From positions 2,465,001 to 2,529,000 of the forward strand of contig JBBMOA010000022.1 in assembly GCA_037954235.1 (NCBI GenBank): a stretch of 64,000 nt of DNA. The letters run 5' to 3'. A program made the position numbers and the translations under genes. This DNA comes from Aulostomus chinensis. Lineage: Eukaryota; Chordata; Actinopteri; Syngnathiformes; Aulostomidae. How positions within the stretch are numbered: the first letter of the stretch is position 1; each line of letters starts with the position of its first letter. The notes below the pieces were generated by a model that made no database searches, was not told the DNA's origin, and saw only the letters and a program-made list of their open reading frames with translations. Positions 30,001-41,553 of the stretch are shown one piece after another.

Positions 30001-31688
30001 GACCAGAGCAACACATCAGCAGCACTAAAAACACTACAAACACACACTAAACAGCGTCCCAGCCCCCCAACACCCATGAGGCAGCTCGGACAGACGGCCT
30101 GGAGCAGGTTTTCACATCCACACCATTCAAAACCTGGTCCTGGACTGTTCTTGCTGTCAATGAGCGCATTATACGCATAATCTAATTTCACCCCCTGAAC
30201 ATGCATGAAATTCGCTGAAATTCGGCACAACTGGCGACACATTCACTAATTAAAAAAAACAACAACAACAAAAAAAAAGTCAATAGCGCCACCTAGGGAG
30301 CCACACAACTAAAAGATAATTTGCAGCGCTATAACTCCTCCCACGAATGTCCCACAAACATGGGACCAACACCGTTGGACTCGTCTCATCAAGACGAACA
30401 ATTCTTACACTCTGACCCCTCACCTATCTCCAACAGAATGTCCACAAATTGGACAAAACTGTCAAAATGAGGACTTTTTTTACCCCCCGAACAAAATCTA
30501 TCTCCTCCTAAGGCAGTGGTTCTCAGACTTTTATCAGTAATGGACCCCCTTTAAAATATTTTTTTGTCAAGTACCCCCTGACACGCACAAAACATTTTTG
30601 GCAGAAAGTAAAGAGGTACAGTGCTGTGCCATCAGTGTCTGATTTATTAAAGTTACACAACTAATAGCAATGATTTGCTAGCGTTGGCTAACTGCTCCCC
30701 TACTTCCGCTACTTCGTCAGCTCTGGTTTCGCCTTCTTTTTCACGAGTTTCTCTGTATTTTCAACCGCCATGCTGCTGCGCTTTAGCCACATCTCCATCG
30801 TTACAGTGCGTCGTCATGGCCACGGCAGGTTATTGACGAGTGATGCTGGATCAACGGGTCAAACTAACTTGGTTTTGGGGGAGTCCTTTTTTTTTTTAAG
30901 GATATTAAAATTGAATACTGAATATAAAAGTGTATGAACATACATTTGTAATTTATCAAACTTTTTCTGACATAATTATTTCTCAAGACTTAATTATTAT
31001 TAGGATTACTGCTTTTTTAAAATATATATATATTTTTGTAAAGCTTCACGTACCCCCTGGAGTACCACCACGTACCCCCTGGGGTACACATGCCCCATTT
31101 GAGAACCAGTGTCCTAAGGCATTCATGGTATCGCTGCCAAACTTTGGCTGATTTCTCTCCCACTGTGCCGATCAAACCACATTAATTTTCGTTGTCAAGT
31201 CACTCAGTCTCCATTTTACAAGCCGTCAAAGTGGGGGAGACACGTTTCACTCACAATTCTCGTTGAATTACATTTTAAGTTTGAGGACTTCCAAAGTTCA
31301 AAGTTTTTTAAAGTTATTTAGTCAGTAATTGTGGTAAAATCATTTCAATATTGGCCAAAATAATGGTGGATTTTACAGCTACTGCAGTATTTAAGTCACA
31401 CAGACTGATGAAGGGGACGGAGAGTGCGGTAGAGTACTGCAGTAGGACAGTAGTCCTACTGCTAGTAGTGCAGGACCAGTGTGGGACTGGGACCTGCAGC
31501 CTCGTGCTGCTGCTGCACTGGGAGAGGTGACTGGTACCTTCCATCATCTGCTGGCTGTGGTGGTGGTGGTACGCCGGAGCACGTTCCATGTTCTCCTCCA
31601 GAGGGAAGGACACATCGTAGGACTGCAGGTACAGCCCCCCTCCCCCTCCTCCTCCTCCTCCCCCCCCTACAGTGGAGGGGTGAGGCAT
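27024..31688 (-). CDS. ccdc106: coiled-coil domain-containing protein 106 (CCDC106)
   Basis: CCDC106 is a nuclear coiled-coil protein reported to bind p53 and favour its degradation. Six coding exons join in frame: 31688-31538, 29251-29060, 28927-28781, 28154-27951, 27416-27256, 27179-27024. They give 336 residues (human 280). A Gly run follows the start. A coiled coil lies at about 76-107 (EKNAWLQKRIEELEEER). An acidic stretch of about 14 Glu precedes a basic RGRGKGEPR block. The highly conserved C-terminal domain spans about 233-336 (DGVLIRYKKIL, SMSRAF, DRNT, IAELLLVAPEK, ending LLPISYRFRN). The start is the first ATG in the exon at 31696, because the only upstream candidate exon (donor at 32594) lacks an ATG. 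Other in-exon ATGs are possible. Identity is secure from the C-terminal domain. Confidence 0.94.
30514..31111. mobile_element. nonautonomous hAT transposon with intact ends and 8-bp target duplication
   Basis: A 598-bp element begins CAGTGGTTCTCA and ends with the complement TTGAGAACCAGTG (one mismatch over the first 13). It is flanked on both sides by the same 8-mer TCCTAAGG (30506-30513 and 31112-31119). The terminal repeats and 8-bp duplication are diagnostic of the hAT superfamily. Internal GTACCCCCTG words recur near both ends. There is no transposase frame, so it is a MITE-like derivative. It sits in the ccdc106 intron between 29252 and 31537. Confidence 0.92.
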
Positions 31689-32269
31689 GTAGTGCACTAA
31701 CACATGAGAAACACACAGAGGTATTACACAAGTATTCAAAGCAGTGAACGCTGGTACTTCTTTATTCATCTTTTATAAATGACAGAAACAATGAAAACTA
31801 CTCTTCCGACTACCCAGGGTTCAAGGTTCAAGCTGCCAAGATCTGGGAAGATTCCTGGAAGTTTTCCAATGGAGAGTTAAACTCGCAATTTTGGGAGTGT
31901 TTAACTGCCACAGTGGGAACCACAGCTGGTGTCATGGTGACGTTAATTCAAGCTGGACTTGCTGATCTTATTTCATCTTTTATTTGTTGTCGTTATTTAC
32001 TCGTCCGGTGAGACTTGAAACTCTTGCGTCCTCACAGGTTTCTACCGTCATGACCTCTCCAGAGGCTTGAAGAACGTTCCTCTGCCGGAGGGAGAACGTT
32101 CCTCTCAGGTGTGATGAACGCTGCTGTCCTATCACTGAACAACTTCCTCCCCGGGCTGAGGAGCCGCGCTCACAAACTCTGAGTACACCTGGAGTACCAC
32201 TGCAGTACTGGTGGTAGTACTACCTGCTGTCACGCTCAACTACACAACTCACTGCCAGTACAGAGCCTG

Positions 32270-32797
32270 CCGCAGCTGCGAGGAATGGTTTCAGAGTTAT
32301 TACCGGGCCTGCAGTCGGTACCTGGCGGCTTCGCGTCATCTCTGGCGGGCGGAGGATTCATGGCCGGGGCCCGTTACCGGTGGCGGGGTTAATAACGGCT
32401 GGAGGCGCGGGAACGCCGTGAGAGCCGTGTTATTAATCCTCTTCTCCTCCCGGTTATACTTCAGTAATACGAGTCGCACCTGCGGCGGGGACTCGCTCTC
32501 AGCGGCAATCACGGGCGGCCGTCACACGTGCTCACGGTTTTCTTAAAGGGTTCACACCTGCGCACAACGGGGGAGCTGCTGCCCCACCCTCACCTGGACG
32601 CTGCGGTGTCCCGCTAAACTTGCGTGAGTGTATGTGTGCGTGGGGCGCGCGTGTTGCCCGCGGCTGGAGAGACGTGAGAGTCGGGGGTGCGAGGGGTTAA
32701 GGAACCGGAAGTGCATCACCTAGTGGGCGGGGCGCAGGTAGGTGGCAAAGCAGCTAAACGCGGAAATTTAAGCAAAATCTGAAGAAAAATCTGAACC

Positions 32798-32840
<43 letters not shown>

Positions 32841-32888
32841 ACGCTCGCACGAAGCAACGAACGTCCGTGCGGGACGAGCGACGACCAG
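32270..32888. promoter_or_regulatory. bidirectional CpG promoter of ccdc106 (minus) and tmem238 (plus)
   Basis: The stretch is CpG-dense. A minus-strand donor (CGTCCAG|GTGAGGG, boundary 32594/32593) marks a likely noncoding ccdc106 first exon. A plus-strand donor (CGACCAG|GTGAGTC, boundary 32888/32889) marks a likely tmem238 5'UTR exon. Between them lie an ETS-type ACCGGAAGTG (32704-32713), a GC box GTGGGCGGGGC (32724-32734) and a CT/CA simple repeat (about 32799-32842). The two first exons are within about 250 bases of each other, head to head. Promoter activity is inferred. Confidence 0.6.
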
Positions 32889-33498
32889 GTGAGTCACATT
32901 GTCACGAATTCAACAGTCGAACGAGTTTATTGCAGCCTTCGTTGAAGTTTTACTGCGTTGTGTTTTACTAAAAAAAACAAAACAAAACACGAATTAGACC
33001 TCCACGAGCACGAGCGCCAGCAGGGGTGAACGCTGTTGTTGCTGATAAACCAGTAAACCCAGCGCGACCAGTCCAAGCTGCCCCGACCACCTCAGTCGTG
33101 CACCTCTTTTATTTAATGTTTGCTGGTGAATAAGAAACTCCTGAAGCGGTTCTTTTCTATGATCATTTCCTGAGATCACGCCTCCCTGCTGAGGTTCGTT
33201 TGGTCCCGCACGTCCGTCCCCGTGCCTGCACTCAGCAGCTCGGACGTTTATAATCCGTGTAACAACAAAGGAAGGCTGGGATTTAAAAAACAAACAAACT
33301 GGAAACTTTGGATTCTGGTCCCTGCAGGAAGGCCCGGAGCCGAGAGGCTGGACCAGGCCTCGAAGTCCAGCCATCATTTGATAACTGGGGACACACACAC
33401 ACAAAACTATATATGTAGTTAGTAATAGTTACTAGGCTGTTGTTTTTCTCCTACCTGTGTAACTCAGGTGTTTACTCCCCCCTCAGACCAGTGTCACG

Positions 33499-33798
33499 AT
33501 GGGTGTGTGTGGGGGTCTCTCCCACTGTAAACTGGCCCTGGCTTTTGCCGTGTTGATGGATTTACTGGGTGGAGCTGCCCTGCTGCTGGGAGTCTTCACC
33601 CCTCTGGAGGTCAAAGGTCGAGACTTTGGAGACTTGCTGGTGTACACAGGTACGTTTGTCAGGATCCTGGACCAGTCACTCTCAGGTGAGGAGGTGTGAC
33701 AGCTGTCAGTCACCATGGGATTGACTTCAATATGAAGGTCAAATTAAAACTTCCTCGTGCCAAAATCAACACATGGCCTTTAATTACATCGGTCCACA

Positions 33799-33849
<51 letters not shown>

Positions 33850-34098
33850 CTGAGTCCATGAGGAGCTTCCAGCCTTGAAATGATCAGCTATAATTCTTTG
33901 TCAGTCACCTGTGGTCCATGTGGTCTCTGTGCAGGAGCCCTGCTGGTGCTGGTCTCGCTGGGCGGGTGGGTTCTGTGGTACACCGGAAACATTGAGGGTC
34001 TGACGTCCAAGAAAGAGCTGGGACACATCGGCAGCGCTGTCGACCGCCTGGCTCGTAACCTCAGCCGCAAGATCCGCACGTACCGCAGCCACCACTGA
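33499..34098 (+). CDS. tmem238: transmembrane protein 238 (TMEM238)-like
   Basis: This is a small membrane protein of unknown biochemical function. Coding exons 33499-33649 and 33935-34098 join with phase 1 (YT-G-ALLV) to give 104 residues. Two hydrophobic segments are predicted: about 11-32 (LALAFAVLMDLLGGAALLLG) and about 49-66 (YTGALLVLVSLGGWVLWY). The loop between them carries the family signature EVKGRDFGDLL. After the second segment comes YTGNIE, then a basic tail (LARNLSRKIRTYRSHH). The human homologue is longer at both ends through low-complexity sequence. A 5'UTR exon ends at 32888 and its acceptor is at 33486/33487. A CA repeat (33797-33846) fills part of the intron. Confidence 0.92.
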
Positions 34099-34259
34099 CT
34101 CTGCGGTCACCAGTGGTCACCAGTATTCATGATCCCGACCTCACTGGTAGACCCGGACCTGCCGTCGCCCTGTTTTACTCGGACTCGGAGTCGAGTCTTC
34201 TCCAGTGTTTTCGATGTGATGACGTCATCGACTGAAGCTGTGGTCTCCTGTTGCATTTC

Positions 34260-34265
34260 AATAAA
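34260..34265 (+). terminator. tmem238 poly(A) signal AATAAA
   Basis: The hexamer lies 162 bases after the tmem238 stop. It is followed by a GT-rich stretch (TTGGTGTTTGTTTG, about 34289-34302) of the kind that binds the cleavage factor. It gives a compact 3'UTR of about 185 bases. Confidence 0.75.
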
Positions 34266-34940
34266 AGCGTTTCTGGACTTGATGGAAATGTTGGTGTTTG
34301 TTTGAGAAGTGAACAGAAATAAATAAATTGGCGAACCGCAGCAGGACCCGGTCTGGGCCGCACCGACGGGCGCACGTCTGGGAACGGTGACAGTCCAGCA
34401 TCACCACGAGCGCCGCACGAATGTTCGTTTCCTTCCTGCTTTTCATTCAAGTTCATGGAGCAGTAGTTTGTAGTTTCATCTGTAGATTTTATTTTTGTTT
34501 GCACCGAAATTCTCCCCTGGAATGAATCTATTTTTAAGGACATAATAATAATAATAATGATAATAATAATCATGACTGGGAAAACTAATGGTTCCCCCAC
34601 CTTGAGGAAAAAGACTTTAAATGCAAATTAACCTTGAATGCCTGACTTGTGCTGCCCTCTGGTGGTGGCCAGAAGGACTTAATCAAACATCCTCAGATCT
34701 CTTTGGTTCTTCTCCTGAGCAGAAATGAAATGGTTCTGAAGGTTCTGGCTTCAGCTTTTCTAGCACCACATCAGGGAATTTCCCCCGAGAGTAAAATCGG
34801 ATGGGAAAAAGGGCGAACTGACCTGGCAGCAGGAAGTGACGGTGGAAACTTCTTCCTCATTGAATGAAGAGATGCATTTCTGTCCGCCATTTCTGTTGCT
34901 TTTAACTTTTTGGCACAAAAACATCTCCGTTTTCAATGAA

Positions 34941-35165
34941 GGGGCGGCGTGGCTCTGAGGTAGAGTGGCTGCCTAGCAACCGAAGGGTCGCTGGTTCAAT
35001 CCCCACTTCCCCTGGTGACCGTGTCCTTGAGCAAGATACTGAACCCCTAACTGCTCCTGATGGCCCTGAGACGGACTGGTGACCCGTCCAGGGTGAACCC
35101 CGCCTCTCACTTAGTGTCAGCTGGGATAGGCTCCACCCCTGTGACCCTTAACGGATAAGATGATT
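34941..35165 (+). mobile_element. tRNA-derived teleost SINE
   Basis: The 5' part is tRNA-like. It has an A-box region TGGCTCTGAGGTAGAGTGG (34950-34968) and a B box GGTTCAATCCC (34993-35003). The body carries the phrase TCCTTGAGCAAGATACTGAA. The 3' part (GGACTGGTGACCCGTCCAGGG, then GGATAGGCTCCACCCC) is the tail shared with the SINEs at 57467 and 58898. It is diverged, and no clear target duplication is seen. Confidence 0.8.
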
Positions 35166-36486
35166 ATATTTATGGATATATTTGATTATATTCTTACAGT
35201 ACTCAACTACTAATGTGACCTGTTTCTAACAAACCATCCAGCAAGCAGTTCCTTGAAATGAAGGGAGTTTTCCCAGATTCGGTTTGTGGCTTTGCCACCG
35301 GCACAACGACATCAATCGTTTTTTTCTGACCATTCCCTCAGAGGAAGCTCATGCTAGATCCAAATGTTTATCCCTCCATTTTACTTGAAAAAAAGATTTC
35401 ATTCATATTTAAGTTTATTAGAGCGCTGCGGGGATGAGGTATTTCACAAGACATTCTTAAAAAATGAACACCAGTTTCATGATTTGTTTTGAGGCATAAA
35501 TTCTGTTAGCGATGCAAAGCTAACGTTATGCTAACGCCTTAACTATACCAACTGCATGTGACTTCATTGTCATCGCAGCTGAGCTTTTTCTGTTTGTTTG
35601 TCTTGAATGTCCTTGACAACCTCTTCAGTCTCGTTCAGTTAATTTAATCACAACGAGCGCCATTCCTGTTTTCATGCCGTACAACAAAACGTCACAAGAT
35701 CTTCTGCTAGCATCTGCTAGCTAGCTAGTGAACCAAATTAATTAAATTAATTAATTAATTCTAGCATTAGACTGAAATTTCTTTTTTGAAAAGAACCTTC
35801 GAGACAAGCGAACTGGATGTTCAGCAGAAAATCAAGCAGGATTTGATGCAACAGGTACGCTATCCAGGTGTGGCCTGCAGGTGTAGCTGTCAGGTTCTTT
35901 AACCATGGCAGTCCTGCGGGGACCCGCCATGCCTGTCTTTAGAGAGCTCTGTGTCCTTACATGTCCCTCGACTGGACTTAGTGTAAGGAGGGTATCCCTT
36001 TACAACTAATAAGATTATTTCCTTCGGTGTTGTGGCGTTGCCCTCGTTTATCTCAAGTCTGAAAATCAAAATTTCATGAATGGCCCCTGTGACGGGACAG
36101 GTGGCGACTAGAAGGTTCTACGCAGGTAAAGTTGAGCCTACCTGCGCCAGAAAATGACGGTTTTGGTTTTAAGTCTTAAAAAAAGCCATCAGACTGGCCT
36201 GCTGTCCTGTGGACGAAGCAGCCGTCAGCGCGGATAAGCTCGTCTTGAACGTGATGCTGCGCACCTGGTTTGTGGGTTTCGCCAAAACAGTTTTTTAAAT
36301 TTCATTTATTTTCAATGTCAGGATCTTGCCACCAGGTTTTCTCCCCCCTAGATTTGCTCTTTGTTGGGTCTCTTTCAGCTTCATTTGTCATGACTACATG
36401 TACTTGTCCCCACTGATCCTGGATCTGCTCCACCTTCCTGCTGGTAAAGGAAGGTTCTGGTGGCTGCTGTTGCAGGATGTGCTGCT

Positions 36487-36609
36487 GATGGAGAATTGTT
36501 GGGTGGAGGTTGATTGAAGGAGGGAGGTGCTGGACCTGCTCTACTTGGACAGAGTCAGGACAGAACTTTGGTTGGGGTTTGGCGACACAAATAAAACTGA
36601 TGTGACTTT
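36487..36609. repeat. local direct duplication, copy 1
   Basis: This copy starts GATGGAGAATTGTTGGGTGG and continues through GAACTTTGGTTGGGGTTTGG to AAATAAAACTGA and TGACTTT. It matches 37200-37310 closely, apart from a few substitutions and a short indel. The two copies lie 713 bases apart in the same orientation. Confidence 0.85.
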
Positions 36610-36663
36610 AAACGTGTATTTTCTTGTTGAGCAAGCAGGATTTGTCCCTCCTGTGGTGGATGT

Positions 36664-36700
<37 letters not shown>

Positions 36701-37199
36701 TGATGCCCATTAAAGTGTCTAGATTAAAGTTTCTTTTTCTGGCAATGGATTCCTCAAGGCCTTGCCAAAGAGCTTTGATAATACCTATCAGCGGCGCTCT
36801 GGATTCCGCAGATTTTCCATTCGCTGTATCGACTCGTCTGCTTTGTCCTGCGGCCAAATCCTCTTTACACTGACTAACATCACCACCTTCACTGCCTCCC
36901 TCCCTCCCTCCTCGCTCTCTTTCTCCTGCTCCTTCTGTGTCTCTGCTTTAATCCTCCTCTCCTTTCAATCAAAGGATTCTCTTTCCTAGAACTCAGTCTA
37001 AATCAGGTTGAGGGTTGAAGGTGAGTTGGAGGGTTTTTTTGCTCAGGGGCAAAAAATGAACGACTAATCCAGACTTGTTTCAGCAGGAAAGAAGATAAGA
37101 TCTGGATGACGATTTTGCTTCAGTGAGCTTCATGAACAGATCGATTGCAGATGCGGGAGAAATTAACTCGTTGTTTGAAAACGTTTTTTTTTTGTTGTT

Positions 37200-37310
37200 G
37201 ATGGAGAATTGTTGGGTGGAGGTTCACTGAAGGAGGGAGGTGCTGGGGGAGTCAGGAGAGAACTTTGGTTGGGGTTTGGTGACACACAAATAAAACTGAC
37301 TTGACTTTTT
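37200..37310. repeat. local direct duplication, copy 2
   Basis: This is the partner of the copy at 36487. It contains the same AATAAA hexamer downstream of GGGGTTTGGTGACAC. No coding frame is shared by the two copies. Confidence 0.85.
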
Positions 37311-39717
37311 ATGCGTCTGAAAAGCCCAAAAGAGAAGAAGCACAGTAAACCAGAATTCTGTCAAATGGCCAGCAGGTGGCGATTTCTGTGATCGTGGAAT
37401 TGTTCTGATACTACAGAAACTTCCACATTCCTGTAATTTCAAAATAAAAGAGGAAATACACCAAACTTATAGGAACACTAGGCCTCACTCATGAAATAAT
37501 CTTATACAATACACTAAATTATGTTATTCGCCCTCAGTTCAGTCTTACAGGCAGAAAGCAACGGCTGAAGGCGACATGCAACTGTGCTCCCGACAGCTGT
37601 GTGTCGTAAAAATAGATCAGATTCAATCTGGACGTATTAAAAGTTGTTTTCTTTAAGCTGCATTTCTTTACAACGGTGACACTGGTTTGCATGACATGGC
37701 TCTCCAAAGCCTTTGCAGCCGGATAACAAACCCCCGATCACCTGTAGAGCCGTGGCTGACGGTGCCAAGACAAGCAGGCAGGTAAAGTTAGGTCGTAGCA
37801 CGTCAGCAGAGGAATTAAGTTGTTTTATTTAATAGAAGTTAAAGGGCCTCAGCTGTTTGCCAGCACGGCTTACATACCGGCCTATACTTGTCCTGCATTA
37901 AAGAAGCGGTGCGGCTCTGGCTGAATTAAAAGCAGGTAGTTATGTCACCTTAATCAGGCTGATACAACGGACGAGCTCTGAGGTTGATCCAGACCACACA
38001 GTAACTGGTTTAAACATGCAATAGCCTGTGAAGGGCTAACTAACAACCAGGCTACTGGGTTACGCTGGTCTATGACAGCTTCCTGATGCTGACTGCGGTT
38101 CTGACTCAACATTCCCCAGCAATCATGTTTCAGAAGCACCCGGTGGGTCAGGTGTCTGGGGAGGACCTTTGACCCTTAAATGGCCTCAACCCTGATATAG
38201 CAGTGACTTTTCTGACTGGGTGACGTCACAGATAATGAGTGACGTGATCATGACCTCTTGACACAGCTTTACTGGTGGTAGCAAACCAGTGAACCAGCTG
38301 GGCTTGTTTCTGGTGGCCCAGTTAATTCAACTGACCATCATCAAACTTGTGGTCTAAGATCTGAAGAACGAGGTGACAATCAGAGTGTCTGAGATGCCAG
38401 AGAACAAATTGAGATGCCCGACACTGGCTTTGAGATGACAGTCACAATGACCGCTGACATGGGAGGCTAGGATGTGACATCCAGGATGACAGTTATGACA
38501 GACAGAAGACAATCATTTTGACAGACTGACATGAAAGACAAACAGAGATGGCAGACAGGTGACAGTCAGAATCACAGACTGACCTGACAGTTGGAAATCA
38601 AAGGTTTTGCGAACAAACATTGCTGCCCTTGTTAACCGAAATGAAGGCGATCTGAACTTTATTGCCACAAAATAAAACATTATTTTCCAACAGTGAATCC
38701 TGCTTAAAGAAGCTTGTTTTTTTGAGTTTGAGTTTTCTAATCGAAAAAGCATGAACATTTTCCCACAGGGCCGCCGAAAACAATGATAAATATGATCCTC
38801 TGTTGGCGCGCTATCATCGTCATTATTACACCGTGTTTAGAAGTCATGGTCATTTTTGTGATTCCTCAGTTAGATCCGGTTGTCCTGAATCCAAAGAGAG
38901 GCTGGAGGTGACATTGACTGGGTCGGGGTCTTTAGTTTAGCGAACGACAGTCGCTGGTGCAACATAAAATAGGTCCTGGCGAGCTGCTCGGGGGGTTTGA
39001 TTCATGACCTCGGGGCCCAGAGGGGTTCGGGGGGGGGGGGGTGTCTGCGCAGGAACATTAACGCAGGTAGAAGACGGTGATGTGTTTTCTGTGTTGACTG
39101 GTTCCCGACGGAGCAGATGGTGTGGATCAGCAGTCAACACTCAGCTAAGCGCATTTAAATCTCAGCTGAACGCCGGCTGGATTTAAACCACTAAGTCCTG
39201 GCCCGCGCCAAGGTCCAAGGTAGTTTTGGAAACATCTTGCTTTTACTTTGTCACTTGACTTGATCAGGTTTATTTTTGCAGCTAAAGCCCGCAGCGCGCT
39301 CATAATCAGGCAGGTTGGGCCAGCGCGCTTGTTTTTAGCCGTGCAGTGTCTGAGATGGCCGGCTGCAGGGCGTCCACGTCGTCCAGCGAGCTACTACAGG
39401 TCACATGTCACAGCTTCCCCGTCACCGTCGTATAATATCTCATAACACTGCTAATAATTACACAACAAGAGCTTCGAGGAGAAAAAAAACACTGATGAAG
39501 CTCAGATACTCTTTGGCAATTACTTTTTTAAATTTGGACAATCAAGCAAATCTGAATCAGCAGGAAATCCCGTCGTTGTTTTTTAACCAACCAGAAGTTC
39601 AAGTTAGAATAAAAACGAGAGCAGCACCGAAGAAAAATCTCCTCACTGCAAACGGATACAACTACTTCTAGTTGCCTGCGTGTTTATAACGCATCATGAA
39701 ACTTACTACAAAAGAAC

Positions 39718-39818
39718 ATATACATATATATATATGTATATATATATGTATATGTATATATATATATGCATATATATATACATATACATATGTATATATA
39801 TATGTATATGTATGTATA

Positions 39819-39868
<50 letters not shown>
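39718..39868. repeat. (TATATG/TA)n microsatellite
   Basis: About 150 bases of alternating TATATA, TATATG and CATATA words end in a pure TA run of about 34 bases. It produces open frames rich in Tyr/Ile on both strands that are not genes. Confidence 0.95.
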
Positions 39869-40284
39869 TGTGTATTACAGTTATTTCTTTCTTATTTATT
39901 TGGACACAACACGATCTCTATCTTTGTTCTGTTCTTTTTAGCTTTTATTACTCTCTTTTATCGTTCTTTTATTGCATTAATTCATTTCTACTCTCTGGAC
40001 TTCCTCTCTTCTTGCTCCTTTGTGTCTGTGGTCTCTCCTGCTTCTTGCAAAATTTGCTATTTGCTGAATTATTATGATTGATAATATTTTATTTCTCTTC
40101 ATTCAAGGGGAACTAAACTTAGAGTTCAGCTTAATATCGAGACACAAACGTCAGCAGGATATATTTTGATGTTAGAATTGTTTTCCTGCATGGGAGTCAT
40201 GATTTGAGTGCAGCCTTCATACAGCAAAGAAGAAATGCCTTGAATCTGATGTGTGAGTGAACTAAATGTCATAAGAATCAGACT

Positions 40285-40385
<101 letters not shown>

Positions 40386-41117
40386 CAAGAAGCCTCATGC
40401 TTCTGAGTGCATGTGTTTCTGTTGTATTCTGGAAATCATTTCCTGTCAGCCTGAGCCTGAAGGGAAAGACTTTAAAAAATAAAAAAAATTAAAAAAAAAC
40501 TTTCATGATGGGGGCAGCAAGTGAGGACGTTCAGGTGCTCACATGGGTGCTCCTGTGGCTCCGCCTCAGGGTGACTCCGTTTAATTGACTTAACTCAACA
40601 GGCAGGTGGAGGGCGATTTCATCTGCTGCGGACACATCAAGCATCCCTGTTGGTCTCCGACTCGTCAGCTGCTCACACAGGTAGGAAACACAGAGCTGAT
40701 CGCGCTTCACGTTACGCCGCCGTGCTGGGAACATTAATACCTGGTCTGAAGCAGGCAGAGAGAAAGGGTTCAGTGCCTGAGATATAATGTTATTTAAATT
40801 TGATTAATTACCTGAAAATCTGTTTTGACACCATGCGATGTAGGAGGAAACACCAGACTTGTTCTATTATTTTACTACTATATTCATTTTTCACGAGCAA
40901 TAATGCTGTGGAAGTAGATGTGTACCATCGGCCAAGGACTTGAGGTGGAGAACACTCACAGACCATGTACCTCCGGTTCTTTCTTGCACTACGCTGCAGC
41001 GCTCCGCTGAGTACGGTGGAACTCGGTTTGTAGGTTTAGTGAATTCCTGCGGACACGCAAACACACGGCAGGGACGATAGGAGGTAAAAGCATATTTTGG
41101 GTCACTTTCTCGTCACC

Positions 41118-41173
41118 GTGTACTTCCGTTGCTCGGTTGAAGCGTGCGTCTGACATTTGATGTTAATTCTAAT
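41118..41173. repeat. diverged direct repeat, copy upstream of recoverin exon 1
   Basis: GTGTACTTCCGTTGCTCGG, then TTGAAGCGTGCGTCTGACAT and TTGATGTTAATTCTAAT. It aligns without gaps to about 42961-43016 (GTGTACTTTCTTGGCTTGG, TTGAAGTGTGTGTCTGACGT). By eye about four in five bases agree. Confidence 0.7.
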
Positions 41174-41553
41174 AAACAAATTATGAAACAAAGTTATTTA
41201 TTGCCAGTTGATCTGCTAAACTCATCTTGTCTACTGAGGAGTTCGTGGCAAAGCCGTCAACAGCACCAGACCTTGGAGGCTGCTAAACAAGCACTTTGGT
41301 TTTGACCCGGTTTGAACTTTGTCCGTGACACCAGTTGCCGGCATAATTGTTGATTGGCTTCAGGAGCTTACCAAGTGGCCTCTGCTCCTCTAACATTTGA
41401 TTCTATGTGTTGCAGGGTTGGACCAGGATCACGAGGGATATAGCAGCTGTACTTCAGGAATAGTCTTCTCTTTTCGACAGAGGAGGAGTCTCCCAAGGTT
41501 AACGTTTGGGCCGTACATTCTCACTTTGAGCAAGGCTTCAGACATCACCCACG

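Noticed and set aside
34941..35010. A tRNA gene (A and B boxes present)
   Set aside because: The cloverleaf is not intact and the sequence continues into a SINE body and tail. It is a tRNA-derived SINE. The same applies to 57240-57354.
39680..40081. Tyr/Ile-rich open frames around the TATATG repeat
   Set aside because: Simple-sequence translation only.
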